Origin: Streptomyces sp. NBRC 110035
GTDB taxonomy: Bacteria; Actinomycetota; Actinomycetes; Streptomycetales; Streptomycetaceae
Assembly (NCBI RefSeq): GCF_000829695.1
Contig: NZ_BBNN01000027.1
Location: 290,417 to 354,416, forward strand
Reading direction: 5' to 3'
DNA length: 64,000 bases
Position numbers and translations under genes: made by a program. Positions within the stretch are counted from its first letter, which is position 1, and the number at the start of each line of letters is the position of its first letter. Positions 49,327 through 57,511 of the stretch are shown here, one piece after another. The notes under the pieces are model-generated. The model saw only the letters and a program-made list of their open reading frames with translations, made no database searches and was not told where the DNA came from.

Positions 49327-50586
49327 CTAATGCACCACCGGCGTGAACTGCACCGGCAGCGCCGACAGCCCTCGCATCCAGATCGACGAACGCCAGGACA
49401 GGGCCTTCGCCTCCACCGCGAGCATCAGGTCCGGCAGCCGGTCCAGCAACGTCTCGACGGCCGTGCGCGCCATGACGTCGGCCAGCAACGGGGCCGGGTA
49501 GGGGCAGCGGTGCTCACCGTTGCTGAACGACAGATGCGCGGAGTTCTCCGCACCGACGTGCCCGTCGGGCCAGATCTGCGGATCCGTGTTGGCCGCCGCC
49601 AGCCCGAGCACCAGGCAGTCGCCCGCCCGGATCCGCCGCCCGCCGAGCTGTGTGTCCCGCACCGCCCACCGGCCGATGAAGTTCTGTGTCGGCGTGGCCA
49701 GCCACAGCACCTCGTTGAGCGCGTCGGCCACGCTGAGCCGGCCGCCCGAGACGTTCAGCGCGAACCGTTCGTCGGTGAGCAGCAGCCGCAGCGTGTTGCA
49801 GATCCAGTTCGCGGTGGGCTGCTGAGCGGCGGCGATCACCGAGATCAGGTCCTGGACGACCTCCTCGTCGCTCAGCCCCGCCGGGTGCAGCAGCATCCGC
49901 GAGGTGACGTCCGGGCCCGGCCGCTCCCGCTTCTCCTTCACCAGCCGCGTGAGGCGTTCGGCCACCCGCCCGTACGCGGCGACCGGGTCGTCGCCCTCGG
50001 CCGCGTCCAGCGAAATGCGCAGGTCGTCCACCAGCTGCTGGGTGCCGGTGGCGTCGAGCGGCATCCCGCACATCTGCACGACGGCACGGGCCGGCACGGC
50101 GTGCGCGTACTGACTCATCAGTTCCGCGCGCCCGCTCCCCGCGAACTCGGGGATGAGCCGGTCGGCGATCTGCCGGCAGTTGCGGGCCAGCTCGAACTGG
50201 TCGACGCCGCCCAGCGCCTCGGTGATCACCCCGGCCCGTCGCCGGTGCTCGTCGCCCTCGGTGAACAGCACCGACGGCTGATATCCGACGAACGGCAGCA
50301 GCGGCCAGTCCGGCGGGATGTTCGGCCACTGGTTCCAGCGCCGCGAGTCCCGCGCGAACAGGTCGTCGTGCCGGGTCACATAGGTGACCTCGGCGTAGCC
50401 CATCACCAGCCAGGCCGGGATGTCCCCGTCGAGCAGTACGGGAGCGACCGCGCCGTGCTCACGGCGCAGTGCCCGGTACAGCTGTGACGGGCTCTGCTGG
50501 TACTCCAGCCCGGCCAGGCGCACCGCGCCCGGGTGGGCGGGGCAGCCCGGCGGGGCCTGCCGAGCGGGGGATCCGGTGTCGGTCAC
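49327..50586 (-). CDS. CYP157-like cytochrome P450 lacking the ExxR arginine (conservon gene)
   Basis: P450 of 419 residues, GTG 50586 overlapping the cvnD stop (GTGA). The heme-binding loop FSNGEHRCPYPAPLLA has the thiolate Cys. The I-helix region is VIAAAQQPTAN instead of the usual AGxxT. The K-helix position reads NEVLWLATP, so the otherwise invariant Arg of ExxR is Trp. S. coelicolor CYP157 enzymes are known for the same loss and sit in conservons, which matches this context. Whether it is catalytically active, and on what, is unknown. Confidence 0.88.
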   Translation of the reverse strand: MTDTGSPARQAPPGCPAHPGAVRLAGLEYQQSPSQLYRALRREHGAVAPVLLDGDIPAWLVMGYAEVTYVTRHDDLFARDSRRWNQWPNIPPDWPLLPFVGYQPSVLFTEGDEHRRRAGVITEALGGVDQFELARNCRQIADRLIPEFAGSGRAELMSQYAHAVPARAVVQMCGMPLDATGTQQLVDDLRISLDAAEGDDPVAAYGRVAERLTRLVKEKRERPGPDVTSRMLLHPAGLSDEEVVQDLISVIAAAQQPTANWICNTLRLLLTDERFALNVSGGRLSVADALNEVLWLATPTQNFIGRWAVRDTQLGGRRIRAGDCLVLGLAAANTDPQIWPDGHVGAENSAHLSFSNGEHRCPYPAPLLADVMARTAVETLLDRLPDLMLAVEAKALSWRSSIWMRGLSALPVQFTPVVH

Positions 50587-51200
50587 GGTGTCTTCTCCCG
50601 GGCCATGGCCAGTGCGTAGAGGTGGTCCACGAGGGTGATCAGTACGTCCTTGCCGGAATGCCGGCTCCGCGCGTCGCAGTCGATCAGCGGCACGTGCTCG
50701 GGCAGGGCGAGCGCCTGCCGTATCTCGTCCAGGGAATACCGGTTCTCGTCGTCCTCGAACCGGTTCACGGCGACGACGAACGGCGTTTGGTGGTGCTCGA
50801 GCCGGTCGATCGCGTACCAGGAGTCGTCCATCCGCCGGGTGTCGACGAGGACGACCGCGCCCAGCGTGCCGGAGAACAGCCGGTCCCACAGGAACCAGAA
50901 ACGCTCCTGCCCCGGAGCACCGAACAGATAGAGCACCATGCGCTCGTTGAGGCTGATCCGCCCGAAGTCGAACGCCACGGTCGTGGTGGTCTTCGTCGTC
51001 CCCTCGCCCGGCTCGTCGACGCCGATCCCCGCCTGCGTCATGACCTCCTCGGTGGTCAGCGGCCGGATCTCGCTGACCGAGTGGACCAGGGTGGTCTTGC
51101 CGACGCCGAAACCGCCCACGATGACGATCTTCAGACCGGTTTCGGCGGCGTCGGCCAGGGGCGTGTGGCGGGAGGGGAGCTCAGATGTTGCGGAGCCCAT
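50583..51200 (-). CDS. cvnD: Conservon GTPase CvnD
   Basis: Ras/Rho-like small GTPase of 205 residues. P-loop GGFGVGKTT (~29-37), effector-loop Thr stretch GTTKTTTTVAFDFG, a G3-equivalent FGAPGQERF (Gly-Gln typical of MglA/Cvn GTPases) and NRFE for the guanine-binding motif. Conservon proteins form a membrane complex resembling eukaryotic G-protein coupled signalling, with CvnA as the receptor-like kinase. The start overlaps the cvnC end by 20 bases. Confidence 0.92.
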   Translation of the reverse strand: MGSATSELPSRHTPLADAAETGLKIVIVGGFGVGKTTLVHSVSEIRPLTTEEVMTQAGIGVDEPGEGTTKTTTTVAFDFGRISLNERMVLYLFGAPGQERFWFLWDRLFSGTLGAVVLVDTRRMDDSWYAIDRLEHHQTPFVVAVNRFEDDENRYSLDEIRQALALPEHVPLIDCDARSRHSGKDVLITLVDHLYALAMAREKTP

Positions 51201-51537
51201 GGAGAACCTCCTGGAGAAGGGCGGAATCGGGGAGCGAGGCGACGGCCTTCGCCGCGTGCGGATGGCGGGCCGTGATGCGGTTCGTGGCGAGCAGGTCGCC
51301 GAGCAGGATCCGCACCACGGTGATCGGCAGGCTCAGCTCCGCGGCGATCTCGACCAGGGCCGTCGGATGACGGCACAGCTCGAGGATCCGGGCGTGCTCC
51401 GACTGCATTCCGGGGGTGGGCTCGCATTCACTGACCACGAGGGTGACCAGGTCGAACGCGTCATCGCTGCGGCTGCGTCCATTGGTGACCAGGTAGAGCC
51501 GGTCGGGGTCACCGGTGTCCACGGGCCTGCGCATCAC
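51181..51537 (-). CDS. cvnC: Conservon DUF742 protein CvnC
   Basis: Small protein of 118 residues with the DUF742 pattern RPYxLTxGR, here DRLYLVTNGRSR, then HARILELCRHPTALVEIAAELSLPITVVRILLGDLLATN, a winged-helix-like core. It has been proposed to link CvnA/B with the GTPase. GTG 51537 overlaps the cvnB stop (GTGATG); ATG 51534 is an equally placed alternative. Confidence 0.9.
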   Translation of the reverse strand: MMRRPVDTGDPDRLYLVTNGRSRSDDAFDLVTLVVSECEPTPGMQSEHARILELCRHPTALVEIAAELSLPITVVRILLGDLLATNRITARHPHAAKAVASLPDSALLQEVLHGLRNI

Positions 51538-51992
51538 GACGTGGCACTTCCCTGGGCGGACGTCCGGGGCTCGGCCCGCAGATGCTCCCCGATCTGCTCG
51601 ACCAGCTCCGTCATCTGATGGCCCACCACGCTCGGGTCGGCGCTCTCGTCCGCGAGGGCCGCCAGGTGCGCCCCCTCACCGGCCTCCACGATGAACAGCA
51701 GGCCGCCGTGGAACTCGGTCATGGAGTGACGCACCCCGCCGGTCCCGTCGCCGAACTCGACGGAGGCGCCCTGGGCGAGCGCCTGGATTCCGGAACAGAT
51801 CGCCGCCAGTTGGTCGGCCTGGTCGAGCGACAGATGCTCGGACCAGCACAGCTTGAGGCCGTCCCGGGACAGCACCAGCGCGTGCCGGGTGCCGGGCGTG
51901 CGCTCCAGGAGACTCTGCAGAAGCCAGGTGAGGCTGTTGTCGGTGGTCTGCATGGTGGGTGTCGGGACGGTGGTGCCGGGCTGACCGGTCAC
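51534..51992 (-). CDS. cvnB: Conservon roadblock/LC7 protein CvnB
   Basis: Roadblock/LC7-domain protein of ~152 residues: LTWLLQSLLERTPGTRHALVLSRDGLKLCWSEHLSLDQADQLAAICSGIQAL across ~21-75, then FIVEAGEGAHLAALADESAD. Roadblock proteins bind GTPases such as CvnD/MglA. I chose GTG 51992 because GGAG lies nine bases upstream; an in-frame GTG at 52013 would add seven residues but lacks a ribosome binding site. Confidence 0.85.
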   Translation of the reverse strand: MTGQPGTTVPTPTMQTTDNSLTWLLQSLLERTPGTRHALVLSRDGLKLCWSEHLSLDQADQLAAICSGIQALAQGASVEFGDGTGGVRHSMTEFHGGLLFIVEAGEGAHLAALADESADPSVVGHQMTELVEQIGEHLRAEPRTSAQGSATS

Positions 51993-52085
51993 CGCCCGTT
52001 TCTCCAATCTCACGAACTCGAGCGGGGGAGGGGGATGGGACGCCGATGCCCCGGGCGCCGTACGGGGGGGGACGAGGGCGTGGGC

Positions 52086-53861
52086 CTACGAGGACGCGGG
52101 CGGCCCGGATTCCGGCTCGCCGGCCTTGTTCCCGGACTGGCGTCCCCGGTGGAAGGCACCGAAGCGGGAGCCCGCGTCGCGTGCCGGACCGTCCGCCGGG
52201 ACACCGTTCGCGGGGCCGGGGGAGGGCCGGCGCTGCTCGCGCTCGCGCTCCGCCTCGGCCATGGTGCGTCCGGGCCTGCGGACGGGCAGCCCGTTCGGCG
52301 TGGCGCTTTGGGAGCTGCCCTGCCCGGGGAGCTCCGGCCGCGCGGCGGGCCGCTCGGCAGTGGGTCGCTCGGCAGTGGGCCGCGGCGGTGCGGTGCGGGG
52401 CATCTCCACGGCGGGCGGTGCGGCGGGCGCAGGCGCGGCGGGGGCCGCGGGCGTGACCTCGGCCACGGGCGGGGCGGCGGGCGGGCGGGCTGCGGCCTGT
52501 CCGGGGCCCGGGTCCCGCTGCTGGGCGAGCAGCTGCGGGGGCAGCAGGACGACGACGCCGGTGCCGCCGCGCGAGGACGGCCGGAAGTTGACGTCGATGC
52601 CGTACTTCGTCGCCAGCCGCCCCACGACGGCGAGACCGAGCCGCGTGCCCTGCAACGAGGCGAGGTCGGGCAGGAGGCCGGCCACCGCCTCCTCGGCGTG
52701 GCGCATCGCCGCGTCCGCCATCTTCAGGCCGCTGTCCTCGATCGTGACGACGGTGCCGGCGCTGCGCTCCTCCACGTACACGTGGACCTCGTCGATCGGC
52801 GGCGAGAAGTTGGCGGCGTTGTCCATCAGCTCGGCGAGCAGATGCATCACGCCCTCCGCCGCGAACCCGGAGACCGCCGCGGTGCTCGACGAGTGCAGCC
52901 GCACCCGCCGGTAGGCGGCGATCCGGCCGACCGCACCGCGCAGGATGCTCTCCATCACGATCGGCTTGTTCCACGCCCGGCTGGACCGGCCGCCCATCAG
53001 CAGCGCGAGACGGTCCGTCATGAGGCCCAGCTGTGACGTGCTGTGATCCAGCTTCAGCAGATCACCGAAGACCTCCTCGCCGTGCCGCTCCTGCATCTCC
53101 CTCAGGTCGGCGAGCATGCTGACCGCCTTGGCCTGTACGCGGCTCAGGGACTTCGCCGAGGTGGCCTGCGCGGCGGCGGCCCGGCGCTCGCTGCGGGCCA
53201 GCTCCCGGACGAACGATTCGGCGGGGGCCCGGAGCATCGGGGCGTGCGACCACTCGAACTCGGCGAGCACGGTGTCCGCCGAACTGCCCTCGTGCAGCTT
53301 CGCCACGGCGGCGGGCAGCGCCTTGTGCGTCAGCCGCTCCACTTCGGCGGCGATCTCCTCCAGTTCCTGCCGGGCCTGAAGAAGTTCCGTGCTCAGGGTC
53401 CCGGCGTGCTGGACGGACTCCGCGCAGGCGGTGGCGAAGGTGTGCATGATCCGCCGCAGCTGCGGGTCGGACGGCGGGGCCGCGCTCGTGAGGGCGTCGC
53501 CCACGTCGGTTCCGTCGCGCAACCGCTTGACGACGGCCGGCATCGTGACGTTCACCAGGTACGCCGACTCGGCGTTGAGCTGCTCCAGCCGGTCTCTCAG
53601 CTGGTCCGTCTCGCGCCCCCGTTCCCAGGCCGCCCGCCGGGCCCGGCCGACGAGCAGGGCGCCGACGAGGACCGCGACGGCCACGCAGCACCAGGCGACC
53701 GCGGCCGACACGAGCGTCCACGTGGTGGCAGCGGCGGGCGCCGTCGCCACCGCCGTCCCCGCGGCAGCCGCGCTCACCACCAGGGCGATCGCGGGAACGG
53801 CCGGCGAGGCCTGTGGCGCCTTCTCCGGCCGGTGCTGACTGGGCGGTGCAGGCACTGACAT
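52086..53861 (-). CDS. cvnA: Conservon sensor histidine-kinase-like protein CvnA
   Basis: Membrane protein of 591 residues, first gene of the conservon; ATG 53861 has GAGGGA eight bases upstream. Two hydrophobic helices (~20-45 and ~47-75) are followed by helical signalling segments, then a HATPase domain (~300-450) with LLAELMDNAANFSPP (N-box), VVTIEDSGLKM (G1) and TRLGLAVVGRLATKYGIDVNF (G2). The final ~140 residues are Pro/Ala-rich and disordered, with a repeated PTAER. Typical of CvnA proteins; it probably detects an external signal and passes it to the CvnB-D module. Confidence 0.9.
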   Translation of the reverse strand: MSVPAPPSQHRPEKAPQASPAVPAIALVVSAAAAGTAVATAPAAATTWTLVSAAVAWCCVAVAVLVGALLVGRARRAAWERGRETDQLRDRLEQLNAESAYLVNVTMPAVVKRLRDGTDVGDALTSAAPPSDPQLRRIMHTFATACAESVQHAGTLSTELLQARQELEEIAAEVERLTHKALPAAVAKLHEGSSADTVLAEFEWSHAPMLRAPAESFVRELARSERRAAAAQATSAKSLSRVQAKAVSMLADLREMQERHGEEVFGDLLKLDHSTSQLGLMTDRLALLMGGRSSRAWNKPIVMESILRGAVGRIAAYRRVRLHSSSTAAVSGFAAEGVMHLLAELMDNAANFSPPIDEVHVYVEERSAGTVVTIEDSGLKMADAAMRHAEEAVAGLLPDLASLQGTRLGLAVVGRLATKYGIDVNFRPSSRGGTGVVVLLPPQLLAQQRDPGPGQAAARPPAAPPVAEVTPAAPAAPAPAAPPAVEMPRTAPPRPTAERPTAERPAARPELPGQGSSQSATPNGLPVRRPGRTMAEAEREREQRRPSPGPANGVPADGPARDAGSRFGAFHRGRQSGNKAGEPESGPPASS

Positions 53862-54403
53862 TCAGCAGTCCCTCGGTACTCGAGTGCGGGAGGAAAAAGA
53901 GCCGACGGCACGCGCGCCGACCGCAGGCCGGGACGGATCCGCCAAAAGGACGGCCGTCGTCCGGACGAAAACTGGCCCCATGCTAGTCATCCGGATGTGT
54001 GGGGAACCTTGTCTGCGCACGTGGTCCGCCGCCGGAGCCTATTTCGTCGTGAATGTGCTGGTGGGACATGGCCGCGTGGTACGGCTGCAGAGCGGCGACC
54101 AGCGCGCCCGGGAGGCTTGGACGCAGGGGTACCGCTTGTCCCTCGCCTCCGCAACACCCTCCGCTTCCCTGCCGGTTCGGCGTGCTCGCGCTGCTGCCCG
54201 GTGGCCGATTTTCGGCCAACTGTACGGCACTGAGCTGTTGTTGCGGTTGCACGGGCTCACGGCGCGGGGCCCTCGGGGATCGCCCGTAAGGGGGACGTTC
54301 CGGATGATGCGGTCAGGGGGCGGAGCGCTCCGCCGGCAGGTCGAGGCCGCCGCCGGCGGCTCCTCCGGGACACGAGGGGCGGCGCCCCCTCGGCCGGCAG
54401 CCC
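53862..54403. other. Intergenic region upstream of the conservon
   Basis: About 540 bases with no supported gene. The left part holds the conservon promoter (minus strand); a fairly AT-rich stretch lies near 54200-54240. No clear hairpin or repeat was seen. Confidence 0.4.
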
Positions 54404-54694
54404 TCACGCACACGGCAGGTGCGCGGCCGCGCCTCCCCACGGAAGCCGCAGTCCGGCCGTCGTGAGGAGGTCCGTGCGGGTGGGGCTCCCGGCCGTCGGG
54501 CCGGTGCGCGCTCCGGAGGAGGTGAGTGGCGCCGCGTCGTCGGTCCGGCGCAGGGCGGGGTCCATGTGGTGGGCGGCCATGACGACCGTGGTACCTCGCT
54601 CGCACGGCCCGGCGGGGGTGGCGAGCAGCCGTTCCCGGCCGTCGGGGCCGAGGCCCGCGGCCAACTCGTCCGGGATCGGGACACGGGGCCGCAT
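54404..54694 (-). CDS. Small hypothetical protein (possible fragment)
   Basis: A 96-residue frame from ATG 54694 with more than 90% G/C at third positions, as in genuine local genes, and a plausible start MRPRVPIPDELAAGLG. No ribosome binding site is clear and I recognise no family with confidence. The second half is Thr/Ala-rich. It could be the decayed 5' part of a longer gene. A palindrome and direct repeat lie about 60-90 bases upstream of it. Confidence 0.4.
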   Translation of the reverse strand: MRPRVPIPDELAAGLGPDGRERLLATPAGPCERGTTVVMAAHHMDPALRRTDDAAPLTSSGARTGPTAGSPTRTDLLTTAGLRLPWGGAAAHLPCA

Positions 54695-54740
54695 CGCCAC
54701 CGCGCCCGGCGCCGCCCGGTCGGAGGGCCGGACGAACGTC

Positions 54741-54786
54741 CACGTGTGACGGCGGCGTGTGACGTCACACGTGTGACGGCGGCGTG
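54741..54786. repeat. 19-bp direct repeat flanking a 14-bp palindrome upstream of nikA
   Basis: cacgtgtgacggcggcgtg occurs exactly at 54741-54759 and 54768-54786. Between and overlapping them is the perfect palindrome GTGTGACGTCACAC (54757-54770). The arrangement looks like a two-site operator between the small minus-strand gene and nikA. Confidence 0.7.
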
Positions 54787-54857
54787 GGGCGGCCTCCCGG
54801 TGGCCGCTGCTCCCCGAAGCGTCGGCATGAGGGGCCGGGGCCCCGGGCAGAACCTTG

Positions 54858-54874
54858 CTGCAATTAATATGCAA
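54858..54874. promoter_or_regulatory. nikA: Nur-box-like element upstream of nikA
   Basis: CTGCAATTAATATGCAA has the spacing of the Streptomyces Nur box (TTGCAA-N5-TTGCAA) with 10 of 12 consensus bases. It is 34 bases before the nikA ATG in an AT-rich promoter island. Nur is the nickel-responsive Fur-family repressor known to control nik and sod genes. Confidence 0.7.
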
Positions 54875-54908
54875 CAACTTATTCCAGTCAGCAGAGGTGT
54901 GAGGTTCG

Positions 54909-56522
54909 ATGACGACCCGACGAATACGGCGTACCACCGGCGCGGCGGCCACGGCCGCCGCGCTCGCGCTGGCCGCCGCCTGCTCGGCGCCCACCGGCGG
55001 CCCGGACGCCGGCGCGGGCGGCGGGACCGCCGAGTCCGTGGTGATCGGCGTTCCCTCCGAACCCGACACCCTCAGCCCCCTGCTCGGCTACGGCAAGGAC
55101 GGCAACTCCAAGATCTTCGACGGGCTGCTCGCCCGGGACGCCGACCTGGAACTCGAGCCCGCCCTGGCCAAGGCCCTGCCCGAGATCGGCGACGACGGCC
55201 GCACCTACACCTACACCCTGCGCTCCGGCGTGACGTTCAGCGACGGCGAACCCCTCACCGCCGAGGACGTCGTCCACACGTACGAGACGGTGCTCGACGA
55301 CAAGACCAACAACACCGCCAAGAGCGAACTGGACGCCGTCGAGAAGGTCCGCGCGGACGGCGACGACAAGGTCGTCTTCACCCTCAAGTACCCGTACGCG
55401 GCCTTCGCCGCCCGCACCGTCCTGCCCATCGTCCCCGAGCACATCACCGCCGGCCAGGACCCCAACACCGGCGCCTTCAACACCGAGCCGGTCGGCACCG
55501 GACCGTACGTCCTCACCGGCTGGAGCAAGGGCGAGAAGCTCACCTTCAAGGCGAACCCGGACTACTGGGGCGGCGCCCCGAAGGTGAAAAAGCTCACCAT
55601 GGCGGTCATCGCCGACGACGACGTCCGCGCCACCCGCCTGCGCTCCGGCGACCTCGACGGCGCGACCCTCCCGCCCAACCTCGCCGCCACCTTCAAGAAC
55701 GACGACGGCCTCAGGACCCACCAGGCCACCTCCTACGACTTCCGCGCCGTCACCCTCCCCACCGCGAACGAGGTCACCGGCGACACCGCGATCCGCCGCG
55801 CCCTCGACCTCGCCGTGGACCGCGAGGCCATGGTCGACAAGATCCTCGACGGAGCCGGCCGCCCCGCCTACGGCCCGCTGCCCCTGGACGACCCCTGGTA
55901 CACCAAGGACATCGAACGCCCCCAGGACCTCGACAAGGCCCGCAGCATCCTCGACGAGGCCGGCTGGAGGACCGGCCGGGACGGCGCGGAGGGCATCCGC
56001 GCCAAGGACGGCGTCCGGGCCGGCTTCACCCTCTTCTACCCCTCCGGCGACAAGGTCCGCCAGGACCACGCCCTCGCCTACGCCTCCGACGCCAGGAAGG
56101 CCGGCATCGACGTCAAGGTCGAGGGCGCCACCTGGGAGGTCATCGAACCCCGGATGGGCAAGGACGCCGTCCTCGCCGGCTTCGGCAGCACCGGCGACCC
56201 CGACTTCGGCCTCTACACCCTGCTCCACTCCTCCCTCGCCGGCGACGGCTTCAACAACATGGCCCGCTACGACAACCCCGCCGTCGACGAGGCCCTCGAC
56301 ACCGGCCGCCGCAGCCAGGACCCCGAGGACCGCAAGGCCGCCTACGACGACCTCCAGCGCGAACTCGCCGAGAACCCCGGCTACACCTTCCTCACCCACA
56401 TCGACCACCTCTACGTCCTCGCCGACCGCTGGGACGGACTCACCACCCAGGTCGAACCGCACGAGCACGGCTTCGCCAGCGGCCCCTGGTGGAACGCCGA
56501 GAACTGGCAGCCCAAGAAGTGA
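54909..56522 (+). CDS. nikA: Nickel/peptide-type ABC transporter binding lipoprotein NikA
   Basis: Substrate-binding lipoprotein of the SBP5 (DppA/OppA/NikA) family, 537 residues; GAGG precedes ATG 54909. The leader RRTTGAAATAAALALAAAC ends with a lipidated Cys25. The SBP5 core is clear: IGVPSEPDTLSPLLGYG, IFDGLLARD, YTYTLRSGVTFSDGEPLTAEDVVHTYE across ~95-125, GTGPYVLTGWSKGEKLTFKANPDYWGG, and AIRRALDLAVDREAMV. Sequence alone does not separate nickel from peptides. The Nur-box-like site and the five-gene nikABCDE layout favour nickel. The stop overlaps nikB. Confidence 0.85.
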   Translation: MTTRRIRRTTGAAATAAALALAAACSAPTGGPDAGAGGGTAESVVIGVPSEPDTLSPLLGYGKDGNSKIFDGLLARDADLELEPALAKALPEIGDDGRTYTYTLRSGVTFSDGEPLTAEDVVHTYETVLDDKTNNTAKSELDAVEKVRADGDDKVVFTLKYPYAAFAARTVLPIVPEHITAGQDPNTGAFNTEPVGTGPYVLTGWSKGEKLTFKANPDYWGGAPKVKKLTMAVIADDDVRATRLRSGDLDGATLPPNLAATFKNDDGLRTHQATSYDFRAVTLPTANEVTGDTAIRRALDLAVDREAMVDKILDGAGRPAYGPLPLDDPWYTKDIERPQDLDKARSILDEAGWRTGRDGAEGIRAKDGVRAGFTLFYPSGDKVRQDHALAYASDARKAGIDVKVEGATWEVIEPRMGKDAVLAGFGSTGDPDFGLYTLLHSSLAGDGFNNMARYDNPAVDEALDTGRRSQDPEDRKAAYDDLQRELAENPGYTFLTHIDHLYVLADRWDGLTTQVEPHEHGFASGPWWNAENWQPKK

Positions 56523-57511
56523 CCCCACTGCCCTGGGGCCCCATGGCCCGCCTCGTGGCACGGCGGGCCCTGCTCGCCGTGCCCGTCCTGCTCGTCGTCA
56601 CCTTCGGCGTCTTCGCCATCGCCGCCGCCTCCCCCTTCGACCCCGTCAAGGCCTACGCCGGCACCGCCGCCCTCGGCGCCGACCAGGAGACCCTGGACCG
56701 GCTCCGCGAGAACCTCGGCGTGGACCGCCCCTTCGCCGCCCAGTGGTGGCAGTGGCTGACCTCCGCCGTCACCGGCGACCTCGGCCAGTCCAGCGTGCTG
56801 CGCCAACCGGTCGCCGAGGCCATCGGCGAGCGGATCGTGTGGTCCACGCTGCTGTGCACCGCCGCGTTCGCCGTCGCCGTCCTGCTCGGCACCCTGCTCG
56901 GCGTCCTCGCCGCCCGCCGCCCCGGCTCACCCCTCGACCGCACGGTCACCTCCCTCGCGTACTCCCTGGAGGCCGCGCCGGTCTTCTGGATCGCCCTGCT
57001 CGCCGTCTGGCTGTTCGCCCTCCACCTCGGCGTCCTCCCCGCCGGCGGCCTCACCGACACCGGCAGCGAACACGTCACCGCCGGCCAGGTCGCACACCAC
57101 CTGATCCTCCCCGCCGGCGTCCTCGCCGTCTCCCAGCTCCCCTGGTTCACGCTGTACGTACGCCAGGGCGTCGGCGACGCCCTCGCGGAGGACCCCGTAC
57201 GCGGCGCCCGCGCCCGCGGCCTCGGCGAACGCACCGTCCTGCTCGGCCACGCCCTGCGCTCGGGACTCCTGCCCGTCCTCACCCTGATCGGCTCCCGCGT
57301 ACCCGAACTCATCACCGGCGCCCTGCTGGTGGAGACCGTCTTCAGCTGGCCCGGCATCGCCGCCGCCACCGTCGAGGCGGCCACCGCCGTCGACTTCCCG
57401 CTCCTGGCCGCGCTGACGACCCTCGCCACCGCCGCCGTCCTCGCCGGAAACCTCCTGGCGGACCTCCTGTACGGACTGACCGACCCGAGAGTGAAGCTCG
57501 GTGAGATGTGA
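56519..57511 (+). CDS. nikB: Nickel ABC transporter permease NikB
   Basis: DppB/NikB-type permease of 330 residues from GTG 56519, overlapping the nikA stop by GTGA. Helix 1 is RALLAVPVLLVVTFGVFAI. The family sequence after it is LRENLGVDRPFAAQWWQWLTSAVTGDLGQS across ~55-85. The coupling loop reads EDPVRGARARGLGERTVLLGHALRSGLLP, and LVETVFSWPGI precedes the last helices. Probably six transmembrane helices. Coupled to nikC through another GTGA. Confidence 0.9.
   Translation: MTPLPWGPMARLVARRALLAVPVLLVVTFGVFAIAAASPFDPVKAYAGTAALGADQETLDRLRENLGVDRPFAAQWWQWLTSAVTGDLGQSSVLRQPVAEAIGERIVWSTLLCTAAFAVAVLLGTLLGVLAARRPGSPLDRTVTSLAYSLEAAPVFWIALLAVWLFALHLGVLPAGGLTDTGSEHVTAGQVAHHLILPAGVLAVSQLPWFTLYVRQGVGDALAEDPVRGARARGLGERTVLLGHALRSGLLPVLTLIGSRVPELITGALLVETVFSWPGIAAATVEAATAVDFPLLAALTTLATAAVLAGNLLADLLYGLTDPRVKLGEM

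Noticed and set aside
47810..53861. Secondary-metabolite gene cluster (two P450s plus regulators)
   Set aside because: No backbone synthase, tailoring set or resistance gene; the arrangement is a conservon with its own P450 plus an independent convergent P450.
54757..54770. Classical CRP site
   Set aside because: TGTGA and TCACA are only two bases apart rather than six, and the Streptomyces Crp consensus is not met.
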